A model generated the notes under the pieces. That model was not told the DNA's origin. It ran no database searches and worked only from the letters and a program-made list of their open reading frames with translations. Both the position numbers and the translations under genes were made by a program. A stretch of 64,000 nt of DNA from Haematococcus lacustris (taxonomy: Eukaryota; Chlorophyta; Chlorophyceae; Chlamydomonadales; Haematococcaceae). Below, piece after piece: positions 47,658 to 58,600 of the stretch; within the stretch, counting starts at the first letter, position 1, and each line of letters opens with the position of its first letter. The stretch covers positions 3,830,101-3,894,100 of the forward strand of contig JASKMD010000014.1 in NCBI GenBank assembly GCA_030144725.1, given 5' to 3'.

Positions 47658-47885
47658 GTGGCAAAGGTGCCAGCTGTCGCCCACCCGGAGCAGCGGCCCC
47701 AAGCAACCCAACCTCATCAGCGTCGTGGCAAGTTCAAGACAAAGGAGGCAGGTGCTGGTCCTTCAGAGTGGTTTGCGGTGAATGAGGAGCAGTTGCACAC
47801 TCTGTTGGTGGCCTTCTTTCCTGCAGGGGAGGGTCGAGGAGACATGTACTTCATGCCTTACAATAGCCTCAGCAAGCAGCAATAG
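47658..47885 (+). CDS. Hypothetical short frame beside the element C array
   Basis: Non-repetitive 75-residue frame (KFKTKEAGAGPSEWFAVNEE QLHTLLVAFFPAGEGRGDMY FMPYNSLSKQQ) ending just before the satellite. It may be the last exon of a larger gene. No family recognised. Its position mirrors the frame at 23465-23776 in element A. Confidence 0.3.
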   Translation: MAKVPAVAHPEQRPQATQPHQRRGKFKTKEAGAGPSEWFAVNEEQLHTLLVAFFPAGEGRGDMYFMPYNSLSKQQ

Positions 47886-47904
47886 GAGCTAACCTGTTGC
47901 TACC

Positions 47905-49405
47905 TTGTGAACCTTGCTGAACGGGCGTCTGAACATTGCTGAACATTGCTGAACAGGCGTCTGAACATTGCTGAACATTGCTGAACATTGCTGAACATTG
48001 CTGAACGGGCGTCTGAACATTGCTGAACGTGCGTCTGAACATTGCTGAACATGCGTCTGAACCTTGCAGAACGGGCTTCTGAACATTGCTGAACGAGCGT
48101 CTGAACATTGCTGAACATAGCTGAACGGGCGTCTGAACATTGCTGAACATGCGTCTGAACATTGCTGAACGCTAGCTGAACATTGCTGAACATACGTCTG
48201 AACATTGCTGAACATTGCTGAACATTGCTGAACATTGCTGAACATTGCTGAACATTGCTGAACGGGCGTCTGAACATTGCTGAACGGGCGTCTGAACATT
48301 GCTGAACGGGCAGCTGAACATTGCTGAACGAGCGTCTGAACATTGCTGAACAATGCTGAACATTGCTGAACATGCGTCTGAACATTGCTGAACATTGCTG
48401 AACATTGCTGAACGGCTGGCTGAACATTGCTGAACATGCGTCTGAACATTGCTGAACGGGCGTCTGAACATTGCTGAACATTGCCGAACATTGCTGAACA
48501 TGCGTCTGAACATTGCTGAACATTGCTGAACATTGCTTAACGGCTGGCTGAACATTGCTGAACGTGCGTCTGAACATTGCTGAACGTGCGTCTGAACATT
48601 GCTGAACGGCTGGCTGAACATTGCTGAACGTGCGTCTGAACATTGCTGAACGTGCGTCTGAACATTGCTGAACGTGCGTCTGAACATTGCTGAACGCTAT
48701 CTGAACATTGCTGAACGCTATCTGAACATTACTAAACGCTAGTTGAACATGGGTGAACACGTTGCTGAACATGGCTGAACATTGCTGAACACAAAGCTGA
48801 ACATGGTGCTGAACACGTTGCTGAACATTGCTGAACATTGCTGAACACGTTGCTGAACATGGCTGAACAGTGCTGAACACAAAGCTGAACATTGTGCTGA
48901 ACATGGGTGAACATTGCTGAACATTGCTGAACACGTTGCTGAACATGGGTGAACACTGCTGAGCACATTGCTGAACATTGCTGAACATTGCTGAACATAA
49001 CTTAACATTGCTGAACACGTTGCTGAACATTGCTGAACATACGTCTGAACATTGCTGAACATTGCTGAACATTGCTGCACATTGCTGAACACAATGCTGA
49101 ACATTGTGCTGAACACATTGCTGAACAGGGTTGAACATTGCTGAACATTGCTGAATAAGCTACTGAACGCTACTTAACACAAACACCACCCTATTGCTGA
49201 ACATTGCTGAACACATTGCTGAACATTGCTGAACATTGCTGAACATTGCTGAACAGACGCCACGGGCCGCCGAGTCCCAGCCGTTGACTTTTTTGACCTG
49301 ATTTTTTTGGGTTGGAATGCTTACAACTCAAGCTACCAATGGGCCAAATTTCAGCCAAAACAACCAAGGTCGGTCTAGGCGCCTGGCTGCTAATTCCTGC
49401 GAGTG
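47905..49405. mobile_element. Element C: right part of an A-type transposon with satellite
   Basis: A 1.35 kb array of TGAACATTGC with GGGCGTC, TGCGTC and ACACGTTGC variants (47905-49250). It is followed by the same transition as A (CGCCACGGGCCGCCGAGTC) and a right terminus ending ...CCTGCGAGTG at 49405. The inverse complement of that end, CACTCGCAGGAATTAGCAGC, differs from A in one of its first 20 bases. It shows what A looks like without B. The left end was not found; D may be inserted in C. It lies directly against the chromovirus fragment, so it probably inserted into that retrotransposon. Confidence 0.7.
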
Positions 49406-49954
49406 CAGTTCTTCTCTGAAGGCTGGGAGAAGGGTGTTCAAGAAGCCAGACGTTGTATGAAACTGGCACAGAGCCGCCAGGCTAATGGTGCTAATCCACA
49501 CAGGAAATCTTCGGACAGTGTGTTCTAAGTGGGTGACCGTGTGCTGCTTAGTACCATGAACCTGCGTAACATGGTGGGCAAAGCCAGGAAGCTGCTGCCA
49601 CGGTATGTGGGGCCTTTCGGGATCGAAGCTCATGTGGGTGAGGACGCTGTAAAGCTGACACTACCGCCAGCCATGTCCAGGATTCATCCTGTGTTCCATG
49701 TATCATTGCTAAGACCCTATGAGGGCAACTTTGGTCGTCTACCCCCCACCGAGCTGGGCTGGTTAGATGATTCCCCACAGTATGAAGTAGAACGCATTGT
49801 GAACCACCGGCATGTGCGTGCAGGTAAAGCAAAGGAGTACCTTGTCAAGTGGAAGGGCTATGAAGACTCTGACAACACTTGGGAGCCTGCCAGCAATCTA
49901 GCAAATGCCCCTGACTGCGTGAACTTGTATAAGGCTCAGCATGGCTTGCTGTGA
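49406..49954 (+). pseudogene. Ty3/gypsy chromovirus integrase C-terminus with chromodomain
   Basis: The sequence begins FFSEGWEKGVQEARRCMKLA, meets an in-frame stop (TAA near 49528), then continues [14 protein letters not shown] ... [40 protein letters not shown]. These are the integrase C-terminal GPF/Y region, then the linker, then a chromodomain ([40 protein letters not shown]) ending at the TGA at 49954. The chromodomain aromatic positions (Tyr, Trp, Trp) are present. Chromodomains steer integration to marked chromatin. The rest of pol is not in the window; the copy is broken by the stop and by element C. Confidence 0.88.
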
Positions 49955-50225
49955 TTTAAATGTGGGACATGGGCTCCAAGTAGTCTTGCTGGTTGCTTTG
50001 CTGCATGCTATATGCCTTGGTGTGCTTTGGTTCCAGTTGCTCATGTGAGCCTGGCTAGTCTGGTTCCCAGCGTCCATTAGCTCCCTGAGCTTGGGCTGGA
50101 ATGGTCCATGGTGACCCTGATCTCCTTAGAGCGACCTGCATCCGGATGGGCAGGAGTTCTCAAATAGTGGTCATAGTAATGCGAGTCCATGCCATGATGG
50201 CCTATGGGCGGAACGGCCATCCCTT
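49955..50225. other. Chromovirus 3' non-coding region
   Basis: About 270 bp between the pol stop and the polypurine tract, with no open frame of note. Confidence 0.6.
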
Positions 50226-50239
50226 AGGAGAGGGAGGAA
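50226..50239 (+). promoter_or_regulatory. Polypurine tract of the chromovirus
   Basis: GGAGAGGGAGGAA directly precedes the TG of the LTR, the expected primer site for plus-strand DNA synthesis. Confidence 0.8.
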
Positions 50240-50476
50240 TGTAGCGTTCCGATTCTGCACTTAGCAGTCGGCCGCTAGTGTCACTGACGAAGTGTGATAC
50301 AGGCAGGTTAAATGGTGGGCTGTATTGCCTGCCCACCATTCGGGTTCGATCCCCGGGGGCCGTTCTATGTCCTGGCCTGGTTACGCTGAGACAGTCTGAC
50401 ACCTGTAACAGCTTCTAGCGTTGCATGGCGCTCACACGTTGAAAAGATTTAAGGCGCGCTCTTCCTGAACGCTACA
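50240..50476 (+). repeat. 3' LTR of the chromovirus, 237 bp
   Basis: Starts TGTAGCGTTC and ends GAACGCTACA, a perfect 10-bp inverted terminal repeat with canonical TG...CA ends, placed right after the polypurine tract. The 5' LTR is not in the window. Confidence 0.88.
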
Positions 50477-50676
50477 GCTACGTCCTTGGCTATCCGTTAG
50501 CGATGCACGACATGTCGGTGGCGCACACCACCGAAGTCCGGCAAACATGATTGCGCGAGCTCCCTGATGGTGCAGGTCGCTTGGCGAGGATGTGAAAGAA
50601 CCCGAATTCGTGTGTGGCAACGCTGTATCGCTGTAATGGTGGGCGGCACAGTAGGGACTAGTCACCCCCTCCAGCT

Positions 50677-51096
50677 ATGATCCGCTTTATGTTTTCAACC
50701 ATGGGGCTGGCGGTGAGGCACCTCAATAACGCGTCCATGGCACTAAGCAACTCAATCATTGGGTCTGTATGTGACAAGATTGACCCTTTACAAGGTACAC
50801 ATGCTGATGGCTACAGGTGCATGAGGAGCCGACTGAGCTTGGCTGACCACTCCGCCACATGGCCACCACCAACACACCTTAACCCACCATCTCCCAACCT
50901 CGTCTACCCCGCCCAGCTCCCAGTAGCCCCTCCTTTCAGCCTGCCATCAGCCTCCTCTGCCCTAACTCTCCTTCTCCTTGCCTCCTACCTCTCCCCAACC
51001 TCTCACCCATCCCCACCCATCTCCCCCCTACCTCTCCTTCACCCATCTCCGTATCCATCAACCCCCATCACCCTGATCACCGAGCCAAGCCCGTAG
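50677..51096 (+). CDS. Doubtful upstream exon(s) of the coiled-coil gene
   Basis: An open frame with a plausible N-terminal part (MIRFMFSTMGLAVRHLNNAS MALSNSIIGSVCDKIDPLQG) that then turns Pro/Ser-rich. It lies just upstream of the coiled-coil frame and may contribute its first exon. The Pro-rich part is probably non-coding. Confidence 0.25.
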   Translation: MIRFMFSTMGLAVRHLNNASMALSNSIIGSVCDKIDPLQGTHADGYRCMRSRLSLADHSATWPPPTHLNPPSPNLVYPAQLPVAPPFSLPSASSALTLLLLASYLSPTSHPSPPISPLPLLHPSPYPSTPITLITEPSP

Positions 51097-51137
51097 CCCC
51101 GCTCAGCCACTCACCCACCCACCTCTCAATCCTAACC

Positions 51138-51981
51138 ATGAGGAAGAGATTAAGCAAGACCAAGAGTGCTCAGCTCGATGCACTATTCAAGTCGCCAAGG
51201 GCTGGCTATCTGCATTGCCCTAACAACATCAAGGCTGCAGCTTGTACGGCACAAGCGACAAACCGTGACCTGCAGGCTGAGGTGCAGCGGCTGCGGGGTG
51301 TGGAGCAGTCCCTTATGGGCACCGTGGATGGGTTGCAGGGCGACCTAGACGACCTGCAGGGAGCACACCAACGCCTGCAGGGTGAGCACACGGTTTTGCA
51401 GCAGGTGGCATCCAGAGCGGCAGCTACCAATCACTCCCTAAGGGCTGCTCCAGGGTCAGGTGCATATGTACCGGAACAAACACCGCCCCCACCACTTCCC
51501 ACTCACCTTCAAGCAGAGGCAGCAACTGCTGGTTTTGGAGCAGCACCCCGTGTCAATGGAGGTGTTGAGGCGGTGTGCAAGGGCTGGCTACGGAAGGCTG
51601 GATAGCCATGGCCGGCCCATGGGCAGCATGCCAGAGCAGCTCAGCCCAGCCGGCCTCGCACCCTCACCAACAGGCATCTTCATTCCAACTCAAGAGGCGC
51701 CTGTGGGGAGGCAAGCAGCCAGGACTGCACCCTATAATGCTCACCACTTCTTGAGCACCGTCAGGTTGCATCTAGAGACCGGTGTCAGCCGCTGTGCCCT
51801 CTCTAAGTGCCGGCAATTCATCGTCTCTGAGCAGTGCGTCCTCACCAACCCACACCGGCCAGGCAAGACATCCACAGTTGGGCGTGAATTCCACATCGTG
51901 TCCACATACATGCGGCGCAAGACCCTTGGTAAGATGCAAAGGGGAAGGCAGGGTGGCGCCAGCAGCAGGTCCAAAAGCTAA
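51138..51981 (+). CDS. Unrecognised coiled-coil protein gene, spliced
   Basis: The first frame (51138-51605) begins [40 protein letters not shown] and contains heptad-like helices ([40 protein letters not shown]), a coiled coil of about 60 residues. A second frame (51460-51981) continues the protein ([40 protein letters not shown]), so a small intron or frame change lies near 51430-51465. It goes on to a Cys-containing segment ([20 protein letters not shown]) and a basic end near the GGGGCT array. A decayed relative is at 61954-62650, so this is a repeated family, possibly transposon-borne. No function is assigned. Confidence 0.45.
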
Positions 51982-51982
51982 T

Positions 51983-52585
51983 GGTGGTGGGGCTGGGGCT
52001 GGGGCTGGGGCTGGGGCTGGGGCTGGGGCTGGGGCTGGGGTTGGGGCTGGGGCTGGGGCTGGGGCTGGGGCTGGGGCTGGGGCTGGGGCTGGGGCTGGGG
52101 CTGGGGCTGGGGCTGGGGCTGGGGCTGGGGCTGGGGCTGGGGCTGGGGCTGGGGCTGGGGCTGGGGCTGGGGCTGGGGCTGGGGCTGGGGCTGGGGCTGG
52201 GGCTGGGGCTGGGGCTGGGGCTGGGGCTGGGGCTGGGGCTGGGGCTGGGGCTGGGGCTGGGGCTGGGGCTGGGGCTGGGGCTGGGGCTGGGGCTGGGGCT
52301 GGGGCTGGGGCTGGGGCTGGGGCTGGGGCTGGGGCTGGGGCTGGGGCTGGGGCTGGGGCTGGGGCTGGGGCTGGGGCTGGGGCTGGGGCTGGGGCTGGGG
52401 CTGGGGCTGGGGCTGGGGCTGGGGCTGGGGCTGGGGCTGGGGCTGGGGCTGGGGCTGGGGCTGGGGCTGGGGCTGGGGCTGGGGCTGGGGCTGGGGCTGG
52501 GGCTGGGGCTGGGGCTGGGGCTGGGGCTGGGGCTGGGGCTGGGGCTGGGGCTGGGGCTGGGGCTGGGGCTGGGGCTGGGGCTGCG
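51983..52585. repeat. (GGGGCT)n hexanucleotide array, 0.6 kb
   Basis: About 100 GGGGCT units with one GGGGTT and one terminal GGGGCTGC variant. Every frame is open (GLGLG, AGAGA, PAPAP, PSPSP, PQPQP). It is strongly G-quadruplex-prone on the plus strand. Confidence 0.98.
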
Positions 52586-53270
52586 GCTGGGGGTACAAGC
52601 AGGAGGTACACACGAGCTGGAGGGTACCCAAGCTACAGAGCCACGTGTGCACCCACATCCGTGGGAAGCTTGCCGCAGCTGCGACCCCTCAGCAGCAGCT
52701 GACAAATGCAGGCACCACCCCTGAGCTGGCTGTGCCTGCTGGTGCACCCCCTCAGCAGCAGCAACAGCTGGCAGCGGCAAGCACGTCACGAAAGCGTGAG
52801 GCACCTGCACCTAACAAGTCGAGGGCAGCAAAGCAAGGTGAGACAACACCAACTACTGCACCTAGCACCTTGTTTAAGCGTAGTAGTGCAGCCGGTAATG
52901 CACTAGCGCCAGCAGCAGCTCCAAAAGCTGATAGTGGTATTCAGTTGTCACGACTGCCGTCGTCGCGTCCACATGCCAATAGCAAATCATGTTCCGACTG
53001 CTGCTGCGTGTTGCATGTGCCACTCGCGACAGCGTGGCGAAGCGTGCTAGTGCGGCGCGCCCGCATGGGGCAAAATTGCATGAATTCAAATGTCGATCTT
53101 TGGGCAGGCACTGAGCACCGCTGAGAACGATATAATTTTTGCTGCGCCTTCCATCTCGTAGACATGAGTATCCTCTATTCAAAGCACTGTTTACATATAA
53201 TTATGACTGAGTGGCTGCGGAGATACGGGCTTCTTATCACAGAGGGGTGGTTTTCAGGTAGTTGGGAACG
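52586..53270. other. Possible 3' exon of the coiled-coil gene; otherwise nothing seen
   Basis: A plus-strand frame at 52645-53124 is Ala/Pro/Gln-rich with a basic patch ([20 protein letters not shown]). It could be a low-complexity tail of the preceding gene. The rest shows no feature. Confidence 0.3.
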
Positions 53271-53279
53271 CCTGAATGC

Positions 53280-53572
53280 AGGATCTTGTGAGATTTGATT
53301 TTGCATCGTCTTGAGAGGAGTCCAGATGGTTTTTCAACACTGGTTTACGGAGTTAACAACAGACCCACATTGTAAGCACAATCATCTAACGCTGTCTCTA
53401 CAGAACATCGAGTTGCAGCCTCCCGGCCGCCATCGTATCTGATCTTCCCTGGACGAGTATCGTTCACCGCGTCGCGTCCTTAAAGAGTACGCTACCAATA
53501 GTAGTAGTCTAGCAACGCGTCAAATCAGCTACTGTTGTGTTGTCGCTGTAGTGCCGCCAGCCGTGCAAGCCG
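53280..53572 (-). repeat. 293-bp repeat, copy 1 (L1-like ORF1 3' region)
   Basis: Nearly identical, in the same orientation, to 61306-61598; differences are few single bases. On the minus strand it holds the last codons of the ORF1-like frame (HGWRHYSDNTTVADLTRC, then a stop) and downstream non-coding sequence. Confidence 0.9.
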
Positions 53573-54612
53573 CTAATTAGCCATGCACCCCAGCGACCCA
53601 GTAGCACATTTACAGGGCGACCTGGTGCCACAGTCTTGGCTGTTGTCTGGCCGGGGCCCGCTGCTGCTGCTGTTGCTGCTGCACTGCGCTGCACCTGGTT
53701 AGGGGGGGGGGGGGGCGGGGGAGGGTTAGGATTTGCAGGCTGGTTGTCCTCTTCCATTGCTGCGGCAGCCGCTGCCGCACCCTGCTGCTGCTGTTGATGC
53801 TGCTGTTGCTGTTGACGGGTGGCGAGGGACCTTGGTAGGAGAAAAGCTGCAGGCTGGTCCGCAGCCGCATACTCACAGGCTGCCTCAATGCTGCACATCC
53901 ATGCTCTTCAGGTCTGGCTTGGTGAGGTTGGGTATGTGGACAAACAGCGGGTAGGTAACCTGCTTCCCCTCCCAGGTGGTGATGATGGCTGTGCGTGACT
54001 TGTTGCACTCAAAGCGCATGCCATGTACAGGGGATCGCACACTGCTCTTATCCACAACTGCCTGCAGCTGCCGGCGAGCTGGCCACACGACCCGCTGCAG
54101 CGGACCCTTTCCCAGGTCTGCTGGGAGTGCGGCCTGCTGGGCAGCAGCCAGAACGCTGAGGGCTGAGGCATGGGAGCCGACACTGACCTTAGCGATAGTC
54201 GGGCTAGAGTGCATCACCCGGGCATCAGTGACGCCGACGTTTGTGCACAGAGCCTTGATGGCTGCCTCATCAGGGCGGGGGGCAAAGAAGACCACCACCC
54301 CCGCATTGCTGCGCTGCTCTGTTGCTAGCTGGATGTTGAAGGCCATTGCTGCCAGCTGCACGCTGCAGCGCTGCTCCACTGAGGCCATCTCTGCACGCAC
54401 CTCCCTCGTTTCTCCCTCTAGCTCAATGTGCCCCACACTCAGTTTGGCTACGTCGTATTGGACATTCTGCAACTCGCTTTTAACTGTCTCGATGGTTTGG
54501 TTGATGGAGGTCAGTTGCGGCATGACTATCTGCTGCAACGTCTGTGTCAGTGTTTGCGCCAATACCTCCTGGAGCCGGGCCTCAGTTATTGGTGAGGCCC
54601 CAGCCGCAGTTG

Positions 54613-54649
<37 letters not shown>

Positions 54650-54883
54650 ATGCTGTTGCTGCTGCTGCTGCTGCCGCTGATGCTGCTCCCGCTGCTCGCT
54701 GAGAAAACGCTCTGTGAGCTGCTCGGATAGGGCAATGCGAGCTGCCTCCTCCAGAGTGATTTGGTCGGCACCACGGGCTGCTGTTGCTGCTGACTGCTCT
54801 GTGGGGGGGTGAGGCCGAGGCCTGGTCGATGGGAAAGAGGCGAGGGCAGCGAAGGAGTTGCTGAGGGGGGTAGGTTTGGCCAT
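53509..54883 (-). pseudogene. L1-type LINE ORF1-like protein, frameshifted copy
   Basis: ATG at 54883 (MAKPTPLSNSFAALASFPST). A Gln-rich helix (CAG tract at 54610-54675) is followed by a coiled coil (QEVLAQTLTQTLQQIVMPQL, later TREVRAEMASVEQRCSVQLA). Next come an RRM-like block (NAGVVVFFAPRPDEAAIKAL ... AKVSVGSHASALSVLAAAQQ) and a C-terminal block (MRFECNKSRTAIITTWEGKQ VTYPLFVHIPNLTKPDLKSM). Coiled coil, then RRM, then C-terminal domain is the layout of L1 ORF1 RNA-binding proteins. A 2-nt deletion at about 53896-53897 relative to the copy at 63.7 kb shifts the frame after SMD; the original frame resumes as CSIEAACEYAAADQPAAF and a Pro-rich tail to 53509. No ORF2 follows. Confidence 0.65.
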
Positions 54884-54929
54884 GTCGGGCGCGGGACAGG
54901 ACAGCACGGGAAACTGCTGGCGGCGCCGC

Positions 54930-55005
54930 AAATGCGGCTTGCGGCTTACGGCTTGCGGCTTGCGGCTTGCGGCTTGCACGGCTTGCACGGCTTGCGGCTT
55001 GGACT
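54930..55005. repeat. GCTTGCG tandem repeat
   Basis: About ten copies of GCTTGCG or GCTTGCACG type at the 5' edge of the L1-like copy. Related GCTTGC phrases occur at 20845-20895 in element A. Confidence 0.7.
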
Positions 55006-55683
55006 TCTACCAGCTACCAGCACCGACGATGTGCGGCGCGCGCTCCCGAAGCGAGAAAGCTACAGGTCCCCTGATGACAAGGCAATCCGCGCCAAGGCAA
55101 TGCACACCACTGAACCCTGAATCGTTGCATAGCCCGTGATTTCGTCTTTGTACTCTAGTTTGTGGTGTGGGCTGCAGGAGAGGGGGCGCAGCAGAACCTG
55201 GGTCCAGGCATTCTTGAACTGCACACTGTGTACAGCCCCCCCCCCCCCTGGAGCCGGAACAGGTCCCTGCACCGGGAGCAGGCTGTACTGCTGGCTTGCA
55301 GCTTTTCGCAGCATGCTGGCGGGGTTTGAGGGAGGGAGAGACACGATTTGGAGCGTGGACACGACCCGGCCAGGTGGCGGCAGGCGAACTGGCCGGATTA
55401 CAAAACGCGCAGAACGTCACACCGTCACCGTACTGCTGGGGACTTTTGGTGCGAGCCCCGCCGCACTGCCTTCAGACAGGTGTGCTCTTGACAAGAGTTG
55501 CACTCGGCTGAGTCGCTGCACACCCACTTTGCCCTGAAGGCACCTTTCTTTCCCAAGCTCCCCAGAGGTGAGGGTCACCGTGTCTTTCACCAGCCAGTGA
55601 TGCAAGGTAGCGCTAATGGCAGGATGCCCATTCCATCTTACAAAGCTGGTAACCGCTCCACTGAACCGCAGGCACTACACGCG
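55006..55683. other. Upstream region of the pherophorin-like gene
   Basis: No TATA box or clear motif. The frame is open from 55498, giving 62 extra residues before the signal peptide, which I regard as untranslated leader. A C-run lies at 55238-55249. Confidence 0.4.
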
Positions 55684-58600
55684 ATGGCACGGTCAGCTCT
55701 GCTGGCTGCTGTCCTCACGACAACGCTCGCCTTCGTGGCAGCCCAGCCCGACCTGCGCTCCTTCGTTCCTTCTACTGCCTCCTGCCCCTTCACCTCCTCT
55801 GTCACCTCACCCAACCAGTTTGCCGCAGCCCGCTGGTGCCGCTTGGCAGAGGGTGGCGCCAATACGGCTATCACCACGGCCCCTTCCACTCCCGCAGTAC
55901 AGACCTGGGGCACTCGCAACTGGGGCAATGTCTACGGTGGCGCAGACGGTTCTGGTGGTCCCTTCAACTACAGGCGCTACCCGCTGACCACCGGCGGGAA
56001 GTGCCTCTCTGACTCTGTCACTTGCGCCGTCTCCAACTCCAACACCCCTAACGTTGGCTGTGGTGTGGAAGGCCCTTCGACCTACGGCTCCAACGCCGTC
56101 CAGACCACCCCAGTGTGCACCAGCAACAGCTATGGCGCAAGCTCGCTGAAACCCACCCAGTGCAACGTGGGTGCCACATCTAGACTGGTACCAACATGCT
56201 CATGTGCTCACAGGTGCTGCACACCTGCATGTTGTGCAGCACAGCTGCATGCCCTGCATGAGCTGAACCACACTCCGAAGCATTTTATGCATGTACTGAA
56301 CCACTACCCATCACCAGTCTGTCCCCTGTCTGCTTGTGCCATTGCAGACTGCTGACAGCTGGGGCAGCGTATCCACCCAGTGCATGATCCCCGGTGCTGG
56401 CTTTCCCAGCTACCCCTGGACTTTGCCCCTGACCAACGCCTGTGACAACAAGGTCATCACTCTGGACCTGGTGGACAAGTCCCCGTCTCCTGCCCCCCCG
56501 TTTGTTCCCGATTTCTCATACAACAAGGTAATGGTCATGCTAGTCATGCAAAGCCTAGTCGAACACATTACCCAATCATGTTTAGCTTTGTTGCCTTTGT
56601 CACCATCATCTTCCCTTTGTCTGATCTTGTCGGCTTGCACATCCTGCTGCAGGTCGGCATCCTGTATATCTTCAAAGACTACAACGACATCCTGTACCTG
56701 ACCGTGTCCCTGAACGCCACGTTCCCTGCCACCCGTGGAGTCGGTCCTGACCCAAATACCCCCCCCTTGTTTTTCAACTCTCTCTTCAACGGCCAGTACC
56801 TGCACGCCCAGCCCCGTGCCGACTACAACGGCACTGCCAGCGGCCCTACCGTCGGCTCGTTGTTCGTCTGGGACGCGCCGGAGAACTTGCAGAGCCAGAC
56901 GCAGTTCCCCCAGTACACCAACCTGCTGAGCTCCGATAGGTTTGGCGGCGATGACAACAGGTGAGACCCCACCCTGCAGCGTCTTCGGTTCTTTTGTTGT
57001 CCATGACATTGTATCTTCATATATACCCGTTGAGTACACAGGATGTCTACAGACCGACCCCAGTGCCACTGGCCATGCGTGTTCCACACTGGCCACGCGT
57101 GTGTCACATTGCCTACTCTGTGCTCTGTTCATGTGCAGGCTGTGGTCTTGCTTCACCTACCAGATTGACCTGAAGAGTGTGTGCAACCCCAACGTGGCTG
57201 AGTACCGCTTCCTGGACTACTCGACAGGGGAACCCCGGCAGCTGCCCCAGGGCCCTGGCTGCTACCCCCGCGCTGCCCCTGCCAACCTGACCAGGCTGAC
57301 TGGCCCCCAGTTCACCAAGGACCTGTCTGCCGCCCCCCAGCTGGCCATCCAGCCGCTGTTCACCGTCACCAAGTTTTCCCTGTCCCCTGGCTGCCAGGCC
57401 GCAGACTATGCCAGTAATGTCGGTGTTCCCACCAGACTTGCAGTGTCCGGCACTCCCTCCGGCTCCCACACCAACATCAACGTCACCAATGTGCTGAGCG
57501 CCACCACCATCACCCGTGCCAGCTCAGCTTGCGGCTGCGCAGACATGAACGTTGTGTCGCCCACAGTCTTTTCCATGGCAGCTGGTTCAGCGTCTATCCT
57601 CGCTACCTTCAATGCCACCAACCCCATTGGCACCTCCCCCTTTACCACCACCACCTACACCAACAACTTCCATGTGAACCTGGACCCCACCAGCAATGGA
57701 TACTGGCCTGCCTCCACCGTCACCATTGGCCTGAACCTGCCCTCCAACCAGGGTGTCCTGGACCTGATGTCGCTGGGCCTGCCCCAATCCTGCTCCAGCC
57801 GTGGCTTCAACCGCCCCCCCGTGCCCCCTCCTCCCCCCTCCCCACCCTCTCCCAGCCCTGCCCCTCAGCCACCCAGCCCTGGCCCCCCGCCTCCCTCCCC
57901 CTCCCCACCCCCCCCCCTCCCCCTCCCCACCCCCCCCTCCTCCTCCTCCCCCCTCCCCTCCTGCGCCTCCTACCCTCAACACCTACTCTGCCTGGTACTT
58001 CAATGTGTCGGGCGCCATCCTGACCCAGGCCCACTGCAATGCCATCGACACGTTCCTTGCCCCTTTCTTGGTGGGCCGCACCAACAACCCCGCCCAGTAC
58101 TGCACCCTGTACAGCAACCAGGACCCGCTGACGGGTGTGCTGCGCACCTCCGTGCTGCTCAAGGCCATTGCCTTTGGCCTGCCCGTGGACCGTGACTTCA
58201 TGTTCTCCCTGTTTGCCCAGACCACGGTCGGGGTGGCCCTGCCCACCCCTATCAACGCGGTGTCCAACAACTGGGTGGGCCTGCTGAGGACCATGGGCAT
58301 CGACCGTGCAGGAGCCACCCCAGTGTGCAACCTGTTCGCCCTGTACTTCCAGGGTGACCTGGGTGGCGTTTCAGGCCGTGGCACAGACTTCCTCCAGCTG
58401 GCATCTTCATTTTTGTCTCTTCCTCCTCCGCCTCCTCCTCCTTCTCCTCCTCCTCCTTCTTCTCCTTCTTCTCCTTCGCCTGTCATTAACTTCTGGAGCA
58501 ACCCTTTCTTCACTGTGGCCTTCAACGGTTCCAGCGGTGCCTTCCCTTCGCAGCCAGCGCTGGCAACCCTGCCCTTCGCCCCCTTCATCCGTTTCCCCAT

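Noticed and set aside
50335..50375. tRNA gene suggested by a GGTTCGATCCCC B-box-like string
   Set aside because: No acceptor stem, A box or anticodon arm can be drawn around it, and it lies within the chromovirus LTR.
51772..52810. Open frames of GLGLG, AGAGA, PSPSP and PQPQP repeats
   Set aside because: Artefacts of the (GGGGCT)n array; five frames open at once.
55498..55683. ATG at 55498 as start of the pherophorin-like protein
   Set aside because: It would place 62 residues before a clear signal peptide; the ATG at 55684 puts the signal peptide at the N-terminus.
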